A stretch of 64,000 bases of DNA from Stemphylium vesicarium. Lineage: Eukaryota; Ascomycota; Dothideomycetes; Pleosporales; Pleosporaceae. Both the position numbers and the translations under genes were made by a program. The notes beneath the pieces were generated by a model, which searched no databases, had not been told where the DNA came from, and saw only the letters and a list, made by a program, of their open reading frames with translations. The stretch is from assembly GCA_004380135.1 (NCBI GenBank), contig QXCR01000119.1:1-64000 (forward strand), in the 5' to 3' direction. Below are positions 53,219 through 63,212 of the stretch, piece by piece; position 1 is the stretch's first letter; each line of letters begins with the position of its first letter.

Positions 53219-53631
53219 TAGTATAACAAATCTCACGAGACACACAGCTGTGTCTTATTGGTAGATTCGGCCACACCATGTTTTCCTTCACATAGTGAGG
53301 GATGTTACCCTCGAACTCTTAGGGTTGTTGTGATACCATGCCTGGTCGTGGTGCTTTGCTTCAAGAATAAGGAATGGGGAAATCGACTATCCCATAGCGT
53401 TGATGTCAGGCACGGTGATGTACCGTAGCCCTCTAGCTTAGTTGGCGATGGCTGCGTTCTGCAGCGGCCCCACTTCCAGGCTTCCGCATGTTGACCGTTG
53501 CTGAAAGGTCTGCGCAGGCAGAACAGCCGCGCTATCCCTCGTTCTGCAGACATGCAGATGCACGGCACAGCTGCTTGCAGAAACCAGCCTACGCTTGTCT
53601 GCGCTACGACGTGAAAGGAAGGATAGCGGAT
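53219..53631 (+). repeat. Duplicated segment, copy 1 (empty site for a MITE)
   Basis: 413 bp matching 59811-60490 once the MITE at 59896-60169 is removed. Landmarks: TAGTATAACAAAT, TCTTATTGGTAGATTCGGCC, CCATGCCTGGTCGTGGTGC, CTGCTTGCAGAAACCAGCC, GACGTGAAAGGAAGG. At 53306-53307 a single TA stands where copy 2 has the MITE. No coding function is evident. Confidence 0.85.
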
Positions 53632-53639
53632 ACAGTAAT

Positions 53640-54455
53640 TAGCGATTACGGCTTCACCCCTACAGGCAGCATTTCAACAGTCTGGTCATCATCAGATGGA
53701 GAAAGGACCAATCTCATCAACTGTTCTGCGGCAAACATCATATCGCTAATCCATTTACGGAAGGTGGGACTGTTCAAAACCGTTGCGCACCTTCGTATAG
53801 GGGTGAAGCCGCAAACGCTAATGACTGTACGAAAAGCAAAACGGAGAACAAGACTTCAGCGGCCAGAACCGAAGCCATGGGGGCATCCGTGGCGCTGATG
53901 CATTGGCTGGGAACAAAGAAACCGTAAGCGCGCCCCGCCGTGCCTTTAAGAAACCAAAAAAGGCACAACAAGCCATGAATGCTGAGCATCACGCATGCTG
54001 CTTACATTTGTTCCTGTTGGCGTCCCGGCTTCCACACAAGTTTGGCTTATCGCTATGCTTAGTAAAGTCAGTGGTCGTACGAGAACGCCCTGAATGCGCT
54101 AGCTCGGTTGGGTCTCGTAAGCCTCTATTTACTGCTCTACTATAATACCTTGCATATTTAGCTATCGTGGGTGGCTCTACGGCATCATTTTGGCAGCCTC
54201 GCTTAGAAGGACCGATACAATAGATCCTAAAGGCATTGTCTTGCTGTTCGCGGATAGATTAGTTTGGTTTCCAGGCAGCACATGTGCTGATCCAAGGGTA
54301 AGTGAAGGCTTGTGAGCAAAGGCTCGTGATGGGGGAGCTGTGACAAGGATGATATTATCGCGTCACGTGACTGCGTGTCTTAGCGCGGGCATGCAAATCC
54401 GCCGCCACTCTCTGATGCCCCTGCCTACCCCCCTCATCATCGCGATGCGCCTCCC
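53640..54455. other. Intergenic, upstream of the 54459 gene
   Basis: No supported gene. The last 130 bp before the ATG contain TCACGTGA (an E-box-like palindrome, near 54364) and a C-rich stretch ending CTCCCACC. No TATA box is seen. Confidence 0.4.
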
Positions 54456-54458
54456 ACC

Positions 54459-56531
54459 ATGCCGCCCCCGCCACAAAGAATCGCGCAGACTTCAACCGAG
54501 CTCAAGAAGCAGGACAAGAAAAATGGGCCACGGCTCAACGAGCGACAGCAAAAGCAGCTGGAGCGCGAGGCCGAGTTGGAGCAGCGCGCCGCCCGCGCTT
54601 GTGAAGCCGAAGAGCGTCGCAAAGCCGCCAAGAAGAAGCGCGACGAGAAGGAGGCAAAGGAGGCGGCGGCAAGGAAACAGATTGGCGTCGGACTGGCGAC
54701 ACAAATGATTGGGTACAGTCACACCCAGGCGCAGCTGAAGAATGGCATGGAGGCATTTTTGGGGTTGAAGAAGAAAAAGGATGATGAGAAGCGCCGGAAG
54801 GATTTGGAACTCACCAAAAGGATGGAGGAGATTGTCGAGAACATGGAGAAGGAGCCTTGGGATGACGACGACGAAGAAGTTGAACTCGAGCTGCCCGAGT
54901 CCAAGTCATCTCTTGGTGAGCAATGGGCTGACGAGGACTTGGATGACGACTCCCTTCTCGAAGCACATGACTTGATCATGTCAGACCCCGTTGTAGAGCC
55001 CCAAACGATCATACAGCCGCCTCCCGCGCCCGCCGCCCTTGTTACGCTTCCTCGCCCCGCCCCACCGAGTCCACCGAAACCGACTCCTGCCAAAGACGAG
55101 CCCGCCTTTACTCGCACCCACGGGCCCGTGAACAAAACAATCGAGGGTATCCTTAACAATCTGCCAGACCCGCTGATTGAGCTGCTTTCCAACGATATGT
55201 CATTGAAAGTATCCGACTGGGATCCCGCCCAAGGCTTGTTGCACAAGCTGAATCCTATCGACCTACCATTCCACCGGCTGCGCGTCAAAGTCGGCTGCGT
55301 TGTAACTCTGCTCAGAGATCTGAATACGAGCAGCCAGCTTTCAAAGAGTCAACATCTCCGTATACTGCATTCTGAAAACGATCGGTTGGAATGTCTGGTC
55401 TTAGATGGGCAATTGCAAGGGACTAAGACGTTCCTTACTCGAGTACCCTTCTTCGCAAAGTACAAAAACTTGGATCAACATCCCTTCCAGCGCATACAGT
55501 TTCCCGTTCGTGTCGCCACCGATTACACGCCGTCTAGTCTACCGCGAGACACGTCACAGGCTGGCTTTAAATTGCCATCCATCCCTGGTCGAATCCCACC
55601 TGTAGCTCCACCTAAACACCTGGTCCCGGCGGCCACGAAAGCAAAGCCCCAGCCAAACCTGAACCCAAGCTTCAAGCTTCCTGGCCTCCCAGCGTCAAGG
55701 TCAAGCTCAACTATTTCCTCGAACACGACATCAGCCGCAGATCCACCGCAAGCAATAGCTCCACCTCCTGTTGACTGCTGGGATGACTTCCTGGAAAGCA
55801 GTACGCAAATTTCGCGTGAGCTTGCTTCAAAAACAATTTCCGAGGTTGCTAAGCCAAACAAGGTCTCTATTACTACCTCTCCTACGATAGTCGATTATCT
55901 TCCCCCAATGTCTACCCAGGATCTCGACTTCTCGCTCGGCGATCTAGATGATGAACCCCGGCCTGATGTGTCCAAGGTGTCGGAGGCCCTGCCAGTTTCA
56001 TTTCCGCCAAAGACTGCGTCTACACCACTCTTAGAGAAGGTAACTCCTCAGCCGACACCGGAAGCCACCAAGGTAGTGCCTACATTGACAGCCGCGAGAC
56101 CATCGAACGGACCATCGATTAGCGGATACATCCCGACGTCGGGTAATACACCAACACGCTCCTCTGCTACCGCAAATCGTAGCAGGCCTTTGGAGTCCAC
56201 CAGGAAGATAGCCGGCAGATGTTTGAACCCAGGACCTTTCGCGACCGGTCTTCACATTGAACTTGCCAAGCTTAGAGCTTCACAGCTGCCAAAGTCCATG
56301 TCCGGGCCCAGCGCTAAACGAAGAGCACCGCCAACTCCCTCGAGAATCCACACACCGCCAGCAAAGAAGCAGTGTACAGTCGACTCGCCCTCGGCCCCGC
56401 ATGCGAATGTCGCTGCGAGTGCCGCACCTGACATAACATTTGAAGACTTTTTGATATCGACACAGGATGTGGCGTCTTTCTTCGACGACGATGACAATTT
56501 GAGCTTTGGGTCTCCACCGATTGCTGTATGA
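54459..56531 (+). CDS. Conserved fungal hypothetical protein with Pif1/Helitron-like SH3 segment
   Basis: A single-exon gene of 690 residues. Residues 1-75 are a Lys/Glu/Ala-rich helix (LNERQQKQLEREAELEQRAA), residues 120-170 are acidic (WDDDDEEVELELPES), residues 185-225 are Pro-rich. Residues about 260-350 contain LPFHRLRVKVGCVVTLLRDL, then RLECLVLDGQLQGTKTFLTR, VPFF...HPFQRIQFPVRVATDY. This follows the pattern of the region between motifs in Pif1/Helitron helicases (KVGC..MLLRNL, FLPRI, RRQFPVRLAF), but no Walker motifs are present. The C-terminal part is disordered and ends in an acidic FEDFLISTQDVASFFDDDD. An ATG at 54444 in the same frame is 15 bases upstream. 54459 follows the CCACCATG context. 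Function unknown; nuclear DNA association is an inference. Confidence 0.75.
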   Translation: MPPPPQRIAQTSTELKKQDKKNGPRLNERQQKQLEREAELEQRAARACEAEERRKAAKKKRDEKEAKEAAARKQIGVGLATQMIGYSHTQAQLKNGMEAFLGLKKKKDDEKRRKDLELTKRMEEIVENMEKEPWDDDDEEVELELPESKSSLGEQWADEDLDDDSLLEAHDLIMSDPVVEPQTIIQPPPAPAALVTLPRPAPPSPPKPTPAKDEPAFTRTHGPVNKTIEGILNNLPDPLIELLSNDMSLKVSDWDPAQGLLHKLNPIDLPFHRLRVKVGCVVTLLRDLNTSSQLSKSQHLRILHSENDRLECLVLDGQLQGTKTFLTRVPFFAKYKNLDQHPFQRIQFPVRVATDYTPSSLPRDTSQAGFKLPSIPGRIPPVAPPKHLVPAATKAKPQPNLNPSFKLPGLPASRSSSTISSNTTSAADPPQAIAPPPVDCWDDFLESSTQISRELASKTISEVAKPNKVSITTSPTIVDYLPPMSTQDLDFSLGDLDDEPRPDVSKVSEALPVSFPPKTASTPLLEKVTPQPTPEATKVVPTLTAARPSNGPSISGYIPTSGNTPTRSSATANRSRPLESTRKIAGRCLNPGPFATGLHIELAKLRASQLPKSMSGPSAKRRAPPTPSRIHTPPAKKQCTVDSPSAPHANVAASAAPDITFEDFLISTQDVASFFDDDDNLSFGSPPIAV

Positions 56532-56539
56532 GTAACGGC

Positions 56540-57500
56540 TTTCTGACATGGGTTTGGATGCCACGTTGGTTTTGGAGTCATGGTTTTGGATATGATACCC
56601 TTTTCTTTAGTTCAGCAGGCAGAATATAAAGCTCCGTAGCTCCGACGTAACCTGACTGGCCTCGCTGTGCAGTTGATGTGCCGTTGCCCGTTGTGAACAT
56701 GCTGGAGTAGCGGCTTGGCGTTGTCAGATGTGACTTCCGTCGTGGCTGCGCCCCACAGCTCTCTCCGACTACACTGCATACGTTTCGCTCGTTTGGCCAT
56801 CCTTCATGCTATTGTCTCTTCTCCGTTTCTCAGACTACCATCAATTTTCGCTATGAGCCGATCGGTTGACTCCTGTTAGGGATTGCGTATAGGAAGAATT
56901 AAAGGATTAAACTGAGGTTCTATTGTATGTTGCTATGAACAATGTATATAGTAGGAAAGCGGTGAGGCGCAGAGCAGCGGTCAGGTGTACTACGTGGTAC
57001 AGCAGTGGAGACATGAAACTGTGATACGTGATACAAGAGGAAAGACTCCAAAACCGTGACAACTCCTCTATCATGCTGGCCAGGGCCGATCGTGATACCG
57101 TGCCTGCCCCTACCGGTTCTAATTATGGGACGATGGTACATGACGTATCTCACGTTCAGTGACCGGTCGACGTCCTGCAGGCAACGAGACGCGGTAAGCT
57201 TGCAAAGCATGAGTAGCTCCTGATTCGATGGTCGTAGTTACACAACATGATGGGGGCCAGAATCCCGAGGCTGAGTGTCAGCCCCAGCTCCCCATCCATA
57301 TCTTTCGATGCCCCCTTTTCAGATCACTCGATCTTTCTCGATACATTGTATGAAATCTATCTAGTCATAACGTGCTTTACAAGCGAGCCGTCCATACAAG
57401 CGAGGCGTCCACCCCACCAACTTTGATCACCTTTAAAGCTCAAATCAACTATGCCTTAACCTTAACAAGCTCCATTGCGCTTATCTGAAGCTGATATACA
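56540..57500. other. Intergenic, no supported gene
   Basis: Several minus-strand frames of 60-100 residues overlap, without motifs. A TATA-less, mixed-composition region. Towards 57380-57430 the tandem-like words ACAAGCGAGCCGTCC / ACAAGCGAGGCGTCC may belong to the 5' end of the following pogo element. Confidence 0.4.
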
Positions 57501-57539
57501 GCTTACTATATCATCTCTTAATAGACACCAGCTTCAGAC

Positions 57540-58587
57540 CAAGAGAGCTGCCGCTCGAGCGTTTAATGTCCCTCGAATGACGCTACGCGACTGACGCGTT
57601 GGCAAGCCTCCGCGACGCGATTGCCAGCCCAACTCGAAGAAGCTCACCCAGCTGGAAGAGGAGGCTTTTGTTGGCTATATAATTGACTTAGATCAACGTG
57701 GATTTGCGCCTACGTACGCAGCTGTATGCGATATAGCTGATAAGCTGTTAGCTGCGCGCGGTGCAGGTCAGGTTGGCGTCCACTGGGCGCGCAACTTTGT
57801 CAAGCGTATAGACAGTCTCACGACGCGTTTCAATCGAGCGTACGATAGGCAGAGGGCCCTGTGTGAGGATCCAGCGATAATCAGGCCATGGTTTGAGCTC
57901 GTCGAGCAGATGAAGGCCAAGTACGGCATCTGCGATGAGGACGTCTACAACTTTGACGAGGCTGGCTTTATGATAGGCAAGATCACGACTCAGCTCGTCG
58001 TGATAGCGTCGGAGAGGAAAGGCAGGCCAAAAGCTATCCAGCCTAATAACCGCGAGTGGGTGACGGCGATCGCTGCAATCAACGCTGCTGGCTGGTCAGT
58101 TCCGCCGTTCCTTATATTCGCTGGCCAGCATCATCTATCTGGTACGAGGAAGCAGAGATCCCACGCGACTCGGCGACCGCAGTCAGTGACAACGGCTGGT
58201 CGAACAACGAGCTAGGAGTAGAGTGGCTGAAGCACTTTAACGCTCACACAAAGACTCGCGTCGTTGGCGCGCGTCGCCTGCTTGTCCTTGACGGTTATGA
58301 GAGCCACCACTCTCTTGAGTTTCAAAAGCTCTGCAGGGAGAACAATATCTACACGCTCTGCATGCCACCCCACTCATCTCACCTACTTCAGCCTCTTGAC
58401 GTTGGCTGCTTATCGCCGTTAAAGCGCGCGTACAGCCGTGAGGTTGAGGCTTTGATCTGACACCACATCAACAACACCACTAAGCTCGAGTTTCTGCCAG
58501 CCTTCAAGGCAGCGCTTGACCAATCGTTTACGTCAACCAATATGTGCTCTGCCTTCCGTGGCGCAGGGCTTGTTCCTCTCCAGCCAG
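57540..58587 (+). pseudogene. Pogo-like transposase (copy 5), nearly full length
   Basis: KRAAARAFNVPRMTLRD (HTH) is followed by a TGA, then LTQLEEEAFVGYIIDLDQRG, FAPTYAAVCDIADKLLAARG and the DDE core: YNFDEAGFMIGK (first Asp), WVTAIAAINAAGWSVPPFLI. A frameshift near 58140 moves to [36 protein letters not shown] (second Asp) and [20 protein letters not shown] (third Asp). A stop at 58458 precedes the last part (TSTNMCSAFRGAGLVPLQPV). The copy ends at 58587 where an LTR-like element begins. Confidence 0.85.
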
Positions 58588-58821
58588 TGTGAACGGTCTG
58601 TAGGCACTGTATTCCAGCTCCCTAACCCAGATGCTATTTACAGTCGAGATGAAGGGAAAGAGAGAAGGTGACTGCCATATCATGTTGTTTGTGTTCGCGC
58701 ACGGTCCACGCACTGCTAAGGCAAGATGAGGGACCGCTGCCGAGGCAAGGTAAGGGACAGAAGGGAAGGAAGCGACTAGGCCAGCAGCCTAGTCATGTGA
58801 CCTTGGGCTCAGCCCGTTACA
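58588..58821 (+). mobile_element. LTR-like element abutting the pogo element
   Basis: Ends TGTGAACGGTC and AGCCCGTTACA are nearly complementary, with TG...CA boundaries. Flanking 5-mers (GCCAG, GACAT) differ, so a clean insertion cannot be shown. Confidence 0.4.
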
Positions 58822-58829
58822 GACATGCG

Positions 58830-59130
58830 CGAGCACAAGTGGCTCCCATTTCTCGGACTGTTCCCTGAACGTGGCGCAACGAACGGAGCCGGAGAACCAC
58901 ACAGCAATATTGTTAGTAGGCGCATGTTAAGACAGACCGAGTGTTCTTAGGTTTTGCTGAAAAGGCATTGTGCACGAGTTCCTGCATCACCGAACGTTCC
59001 CCGTCCCCTCACTTTGAAGATCCCTCCGCCCACCGAGAGTAAGCGCGCCTGCTCCGAATCTTACCACAATAGATACACATCGCGACAGCCTTGTGAGGCG
59101 CGAGCGACTTGATGTTGAAAGCTTATAGTA
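58830..59130. other. No feature recognised between LTR remnants
   Basis: About 300 bp of unique-looking sequence without an open frame of note. Confidence 0.3.
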
Positions 59131-59132
59131 TT

Positions 59133-59261
59133 TGTTCGAGGGTACAGGTCACATGTGTACCTCTTTAGGACTAGCGTCTGTTCAGCTCGTTCCTTCTATA
59201 TAGCCCGTTCTGATAGCTCACAACAACAAAGAAGTTCGCATCTCATGAGCACATTTCATCA
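59133..59261 (+). mobile_element. Solo LTR, family C, copy 3
   Basis: 129 bp, very similar to 14200-14328 and 28832-28961. The flanks GTATT and TATAT do not form a duplication. Confidence 0.75.
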
Positions 59262-59282
59262 TATATACGTTTAGCTTGTTGT

Positions 59283-59598
59283 TGTAAGGGGCTAGCTCTA
59301 GGAGCACTCAAGGAGTAGATAGCCGATGGCAAGGCCAGGTATACAGTGGTTGTATTCGATGAGGAGCTATCGGTCTATCTACGCTGGTGTTTATCTACCC
59401 GTCCGATAAACATCGGTCCGAGGTGGTCTGAGCGTCTATCGGACGCGTCCACCGAGTTTCCATCGAGGAGCTCTACCGAAGGGTGTTCAGCCTGTTACAA
59501 TTGTTCGCTTAACATCTCAAAGCCTCTAGAGGGCCGAGGAGGAAGCTCCGAAGGTTCCACCGAGGATCACCATAGCATCCGGACTCTAGCCCGTTACA
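59283..59598 (+). mobile_element. LTR-like element with TGTAAGGGGCTAG / CTAGCCCGTTACA ends
   Basis: 316 bp with nearly perfect 13-bp inverted ends and TG...CA boundaries. The ends resemble those of the 36240-36527 LTR (TGTAACG/CGTTACA). The flanks GTTGT and GTAAT are only partly similar. Confidence 0.5.
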
Positions 59599-59610
59599 GT
59601 AATGTCTATC

Positions 59611-59757
59611 TGTCGCAGGCCAAGCGCTGTCGGAAACCTTGTTACTAATAACGCCGCGATGACCTTTATATATGCTCAGCTAGGATGCTACATTCAATAC
59701 AATATGCACTCTTTCCTGATTTTTCTGTCCACAATACCCGCACCCTACCGTGCGACA
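59611..59757 (+). mobile_element. Solo Copia LTR with target duplication CTATC
   Basis: 147 bp from TGTCGCAGGCC to CCGTGCGACA, homologous to the Copia LTR at 43092-43241. It is flanked by CTATC at 59606-59610 and 59758-59762. Confidence 0.92.
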
Positions 59758-59810
59758 CTATCTCTGTGCGAGGGAAAACCTGCTGTGTCGCAAATAGCCA
59801 ATAGAAGCTC

Positions 59811-60490
59811 TAGTATAACAAATTTCACGACACACCGCTGTGTCTTATTGGTAGATTCGGCCACACCATGTTTTCCTTCACATAATGAGGGATGTTACAC
59901 TCACTTGCACAATTGGCTTCCGGTTCTAACACAGCTCACACATTTGAACTGACATGGGTTCTGTCATGCCGAGCGTTGTTCTTACCTCTATGGGCTTAGC
60001 ATATTTGAAGAAACACTGCGCAAGGAAGATGATCTAGCTCGATTATAGTGTAAGCGACCGGGCTAAGCCTAAAAACGTAAGCATAGTGCTTGGCGCAGCA
60101 AGGGTGTCCTGTCTGCGCAAAGGTTGTAAGCTGTGTCAGAACCGGAAGCCAATTGTGCAAGTGAGTGTACCCTCGAACTCTTAGGGCTGTTATAATACCA
60201 TGCCTGGTCGTGGTGCTTTGCTTCAAGGATAAGGAATGGGGAAATCGACTATCCCATAGCGTTGATGTCAGGCACGGTGATGTACCGTAGCCCTCTAATT
60301 AGCTTAGTTGGCGATGGCTGCGTTCTGCAGCAGCCCCACTTCCAGGCTTCCGCATGTTGACCGTTGCAGAAAGGCCTGCGCAGGCAGAACAGCCGCGCTA
60401 TCCCTCGTTCTGCAGATGCACGGCACAGCTGCTTGCAGAAACCAGCCTACGCTTGTCTGCGCTACGACGTGAAAGGAAGGAGAGCGGATA
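59811..60490 (+). repeat. Duplicated segment, copy 2, carrying a MITE
   Basis: Matches 53219-53631 on both sides of the MITE 59896-60169. Differences are scattered substitutions and one 5-bp change near 60298. Confidence 0.85.
59896..60169. mobile_element. MITE (274 bp) with perfect inverted repeats; insertion proven by an empty site
   Basis: Perfect inverted repeats of about 32 bp starting TACACTCACTTGCACAATTG and ending in a CCGGTTCT block. TA at 59896-59897 and 60168-60169 corresponds to a single TA at 53306-53307 in the paralogous segment. No coding capacity. Confidence 0.97.
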
Positions 60491-60499
60491 AGCACAGTT

Positions 60500-61165
60500 C
60501 GCTTGGATGCGAAACGCCCTGCCCCTGGTCCGCGCCCAACCCCGCCTAGAAAGCGTTGGTGAGCAGACGCGCCACTGCGGCACAGTTCTTGTCATGACAG
60601 CCTTGCGCTGACCCGACGGATCCTTTAAACTGCTTACGCTGACCCACTTGTCTGGGCATCGTCAGCAGCTTTGCTGCCCAATCTCGGGCCTCTCTAAACT
60701 GAGACCGGGGTCTTGATACTGCATGTCAGCCGAGCGGTGCAGGTACCATTGCAAGGCGCCTGCGCACGGCTTACCTTGCGAGGTGGTGTGTGACAACCGA
60801 GCTACCTGCGCTGATTGGCTGTCCGCGTCCACAGCCATGCAGACCTCGATTCGCACGCACGTACCTACATACCCATCATTAGTTGCATCACAACATTGAC
60901 ATTTCTGATGCAGAATCGGTACAGTACTTTGCAAAACCGCCCTCACCCTTTGCGCAAGCAACAATTCTGTAACACCCCTGTTAGCCTAGGGTAACCCTTG
61001 CTAGCCTGGGCCAATCGTAGGGTACTGAGATCTACTAGCTCTAAGCGAGCTAGCTTGCAATCATAATACACGTGCAAGTCACAAGTTGTGATTTTCGTCT
61101 GACCTTAGCAGCATGTCCTCAAGCGTACACTCTAAATCAGCGTCTGCTTACTGTACTGTACCTCC
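60500..61165. other. Repeat-derived intergenic region
   Basis: The part near 60576-60620 resembles the start of the large repeat arm (11600-11640). The part near 60914-60990 resembles 28560-28620. No gene is supported. Confidence 0.5.
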
Positions 61166-61172
61166 TACTGTT

Positions 61173-61667
61173 CTAGGACAGCTTCTTCTTGCTCGTCTCT
61201 ATCACTTGCACCCCTAGCTCTTCTGCTGCATCCCACCGCCCTTGATTCCGGTAAATCGAGGCTAGATTGGCCATACCGGTCAGCGTGGAAGGATGGTCCG
61301 CTCCCAGCTTCGCCTTGCGAGTCTTCATTCCTTGCTTCCTTGGCTTTTCAACTTTGTCCCATTGTCCACTAAGTGTGTAGGCATCCGCCACCATTGCGAT
61401 GCTCCGTATGGTGTCCTGATGCTCCTGCCCCAGCACCTTCCGCCGCGTCTTCAACGATGCCGCAGCAAGCTCCTTAGCATCAGCCACATTTCCGCTCTGC
61501 TCTGCATACCATGCCACACCGTCTAGCCTGCTCAATCTACTAATTTCAGTGCTATCTGCGAGCATATGCCGGTGTTTCCATAATGCGTTGATCGTGATCA
61601 AAGGCAAGCCTTGTCGCGGAAAACCTGATTGATGGTTGCGACGAGGCTGAGCGACAAGGCTGGGCAC
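61173..61667 (-). pseudogene. NLR-type TPR fragment (kinesin-light-chain-like repeats)
   Basis: 164 residues. The first 45 (NHQSGFPRQGLPLITINALW) precede helical TPR units: RLDGVAWYAEQSGNVADAKE, LKTRRKVLGQEHQDTIRSIA, KLGADHPSTLTGMANLASIY and GRWDAAEELGVQVIETSKKK. A stop follows where another LGADHP repeat is expected. In fungi these repeats form the ligand-sensing end of PNP/NACHT/NB-ARC TPR proteins. With no NTPase or effector part attached, this is most likely a fragment. It starts 106 bp from the divergently oriented PNP gene. Confidence 0.6.
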
Positions 61668-61773
61668 TGCTTTTTATCTGCGCTGCCTACAACCTCTCAC
61701 ACCTCTTACCTACCACAAACACCCGAAGTTTTTGGTGTTCCTTGCAACCATCGTTAAGACCCTTTCCCGCAAC

Positions 61774-62871
61774 ATGGCCACGAATCATCACTTCACCATT
61801 GGGTGGATCTCCCCCTTGCCTCTAGAGAAGGAAGCTGCACGACTTGTGTTTGATGAGGAGTATCCGCACGAAGAGATCCAACATAAGGGCGTTTTCTATC
61901 TGGGCGGTCGAATCGGAGTGCACAAGGTAGTTCTCGGAGTGCAGCGACAAATGGGGCTCAGCCAAGCTGCAATCCTTGCTGAGAAGATGCGCGATGGATT
62001 TCCAAACATCAAGTATTTCCTTCTAGTCGGTATCGCTGGTGGTGTACCTCGCTACGGACCAGCTGGTGCGGCCTCAGAGGTTGTGCTAGGAGACGTGGTT
62101 GTCAGCTCTCCGCGAGGCAAACACGGCGGGGTAGTGCAGTACGACAAGGGTGCTTGGCAGGATCAAGGGCGCCTGAAATTCCGCGGACACACCAACGGCG
62201 TTCATGGCGACCTCATGGTCGCTGTCAATAACTTTCGAGCGGAAGGCTGGTCCAAGACGAACATTAACGAAACCCTCAAACAGATGCGTTTCAAGCTTGA
62301 TGAAAAGCGACAGGGCCAATACGATGACCCAGGCCCCATTCGCGACAGGCTCTTCGAGGACACCTATGAGCACCAAGGTACGGAGCTTGACGACTGCAAA
62401 AAGTGCTGCGACGCCGGCAACGCCGTTTCACGTCTTGAGCGCGGAGAGCCTGCCAAACGACCGATTGATGAGCCGTTTGTCCACTTCGGCAACATTGCCT
62501 CGAGCAATCAACTACAGATATCTGCTGTGGAACGCAACAGGGTCCATCTCGAGCATGAAGCAATCTGCTTTGAGATGGAAGCTGCCGGCGTTATGGAAGA
62601 ACATTCATGTGTGGTTATCCGGGGCATCTGCGACTATGCAGATTCTCACAAGAATAAGGGCTGGCAGAATTATGCAGCGGCAACTGCGGCAGCGTATGCG
62701 AAGGGGCTATTGTCAATGATTCCTTCGGGCCCAAGTATGCGAGACAGTGATGATCAGACCTGTCACCCGGTTTCCGGCCAAGTAAATCATGTTGGCTCTA
62801 TTCGGACGGCTGGAGGAAAGGTGGTAATAGGCAGTACATTTCAGTCCGGCGGTGGGCCAATTAGTTTTTGA
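61774..62871 (+). CDS. PNP_UDP-domain protein with C-terminal amyloid-like motif
   Basis: The ATG at 61774 (MATNHHFTIGWISPLPLEKE) is preferred over 61732 because the domain begins at once and the context is CAACATGG. The product has 365 residues. Nucleoside phosphorylase landmarks: FTIGWISPLPLEKEAARLVF, IKYFLLVGIAGGVPRYG, VVLGDVVVSSP and ICFEMEAAGVMEE...VVIRGICDYADSHKNKGWQN. In fungi this domain is a common effector of NLRs rather than a housekeeping enzyme. The last 26 residues (SIRTAGGKVVIGSTFQSGGG plus PISF) are Gly/Ser-rich and resemble the N-terminus of the NLR encoded 342 bp downstream. Confidence 0.8.
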   Translation: MATNHHFTIGWISPLPLEKEAARLVFDEEYPHEEIQHKGVFYLGGRIGVHKVVLGVQRQMGLSQAAILAEKMRDGFPNIKYFLLVGIAGGVPRYGPAGAASEVVLGDVVVSSPRGKHGGVVQYDKGAWQDQGRLKFRGHTNGVHGDLMVAVNNFRAEGWSKTNINETLKQMRFKLDEKRQGQYDDPGPIRDRLFEDTYEHQGTELDDCKKCCDAGNAVSRLERGEPAKRPIDEPFVHFGNIASSNQLQISAVERNRVHLEHEAICFEMEAAGVMEEHSCVVIRGICDYADSHKNKGWQNYAAATAAAYAKGLLSMIPSGPSMRDSDDQTCHPVSGQVNHVGSIRTAGGKVVIGSTFQSGGGPISF

Positions 62872-63212
62872 ATCGATAATTACAGAAGGATAGAGAACCT
62901 ATTTTCTTTTTAGTTACTAAAGGCTAACCATTAAAGATTCAAAACTAGCGTTTAATAAATGAAATGGTCATGAAATAACTAGTTTCGGCAAAAAAACTAG
63001 TTTCAGCAGGAAGCAGCTTCCGAGGTGGTGGGCTAGGCTGACCCGAGGTGCAGCTGGGGATACTACACTTGCAGCCTGCCTCGCTGCTGCCTTGCCGCTG
63101 GCTCGTATCGTTGCTGCTACTTTGACTGCGAGAATTTCTCCCTAACACAACTACATCCCGCATCGTCCGCCTCCTTAAAGAGGTTTCCCTGTGTACTGCA
63201 CCATCTGGTGCC

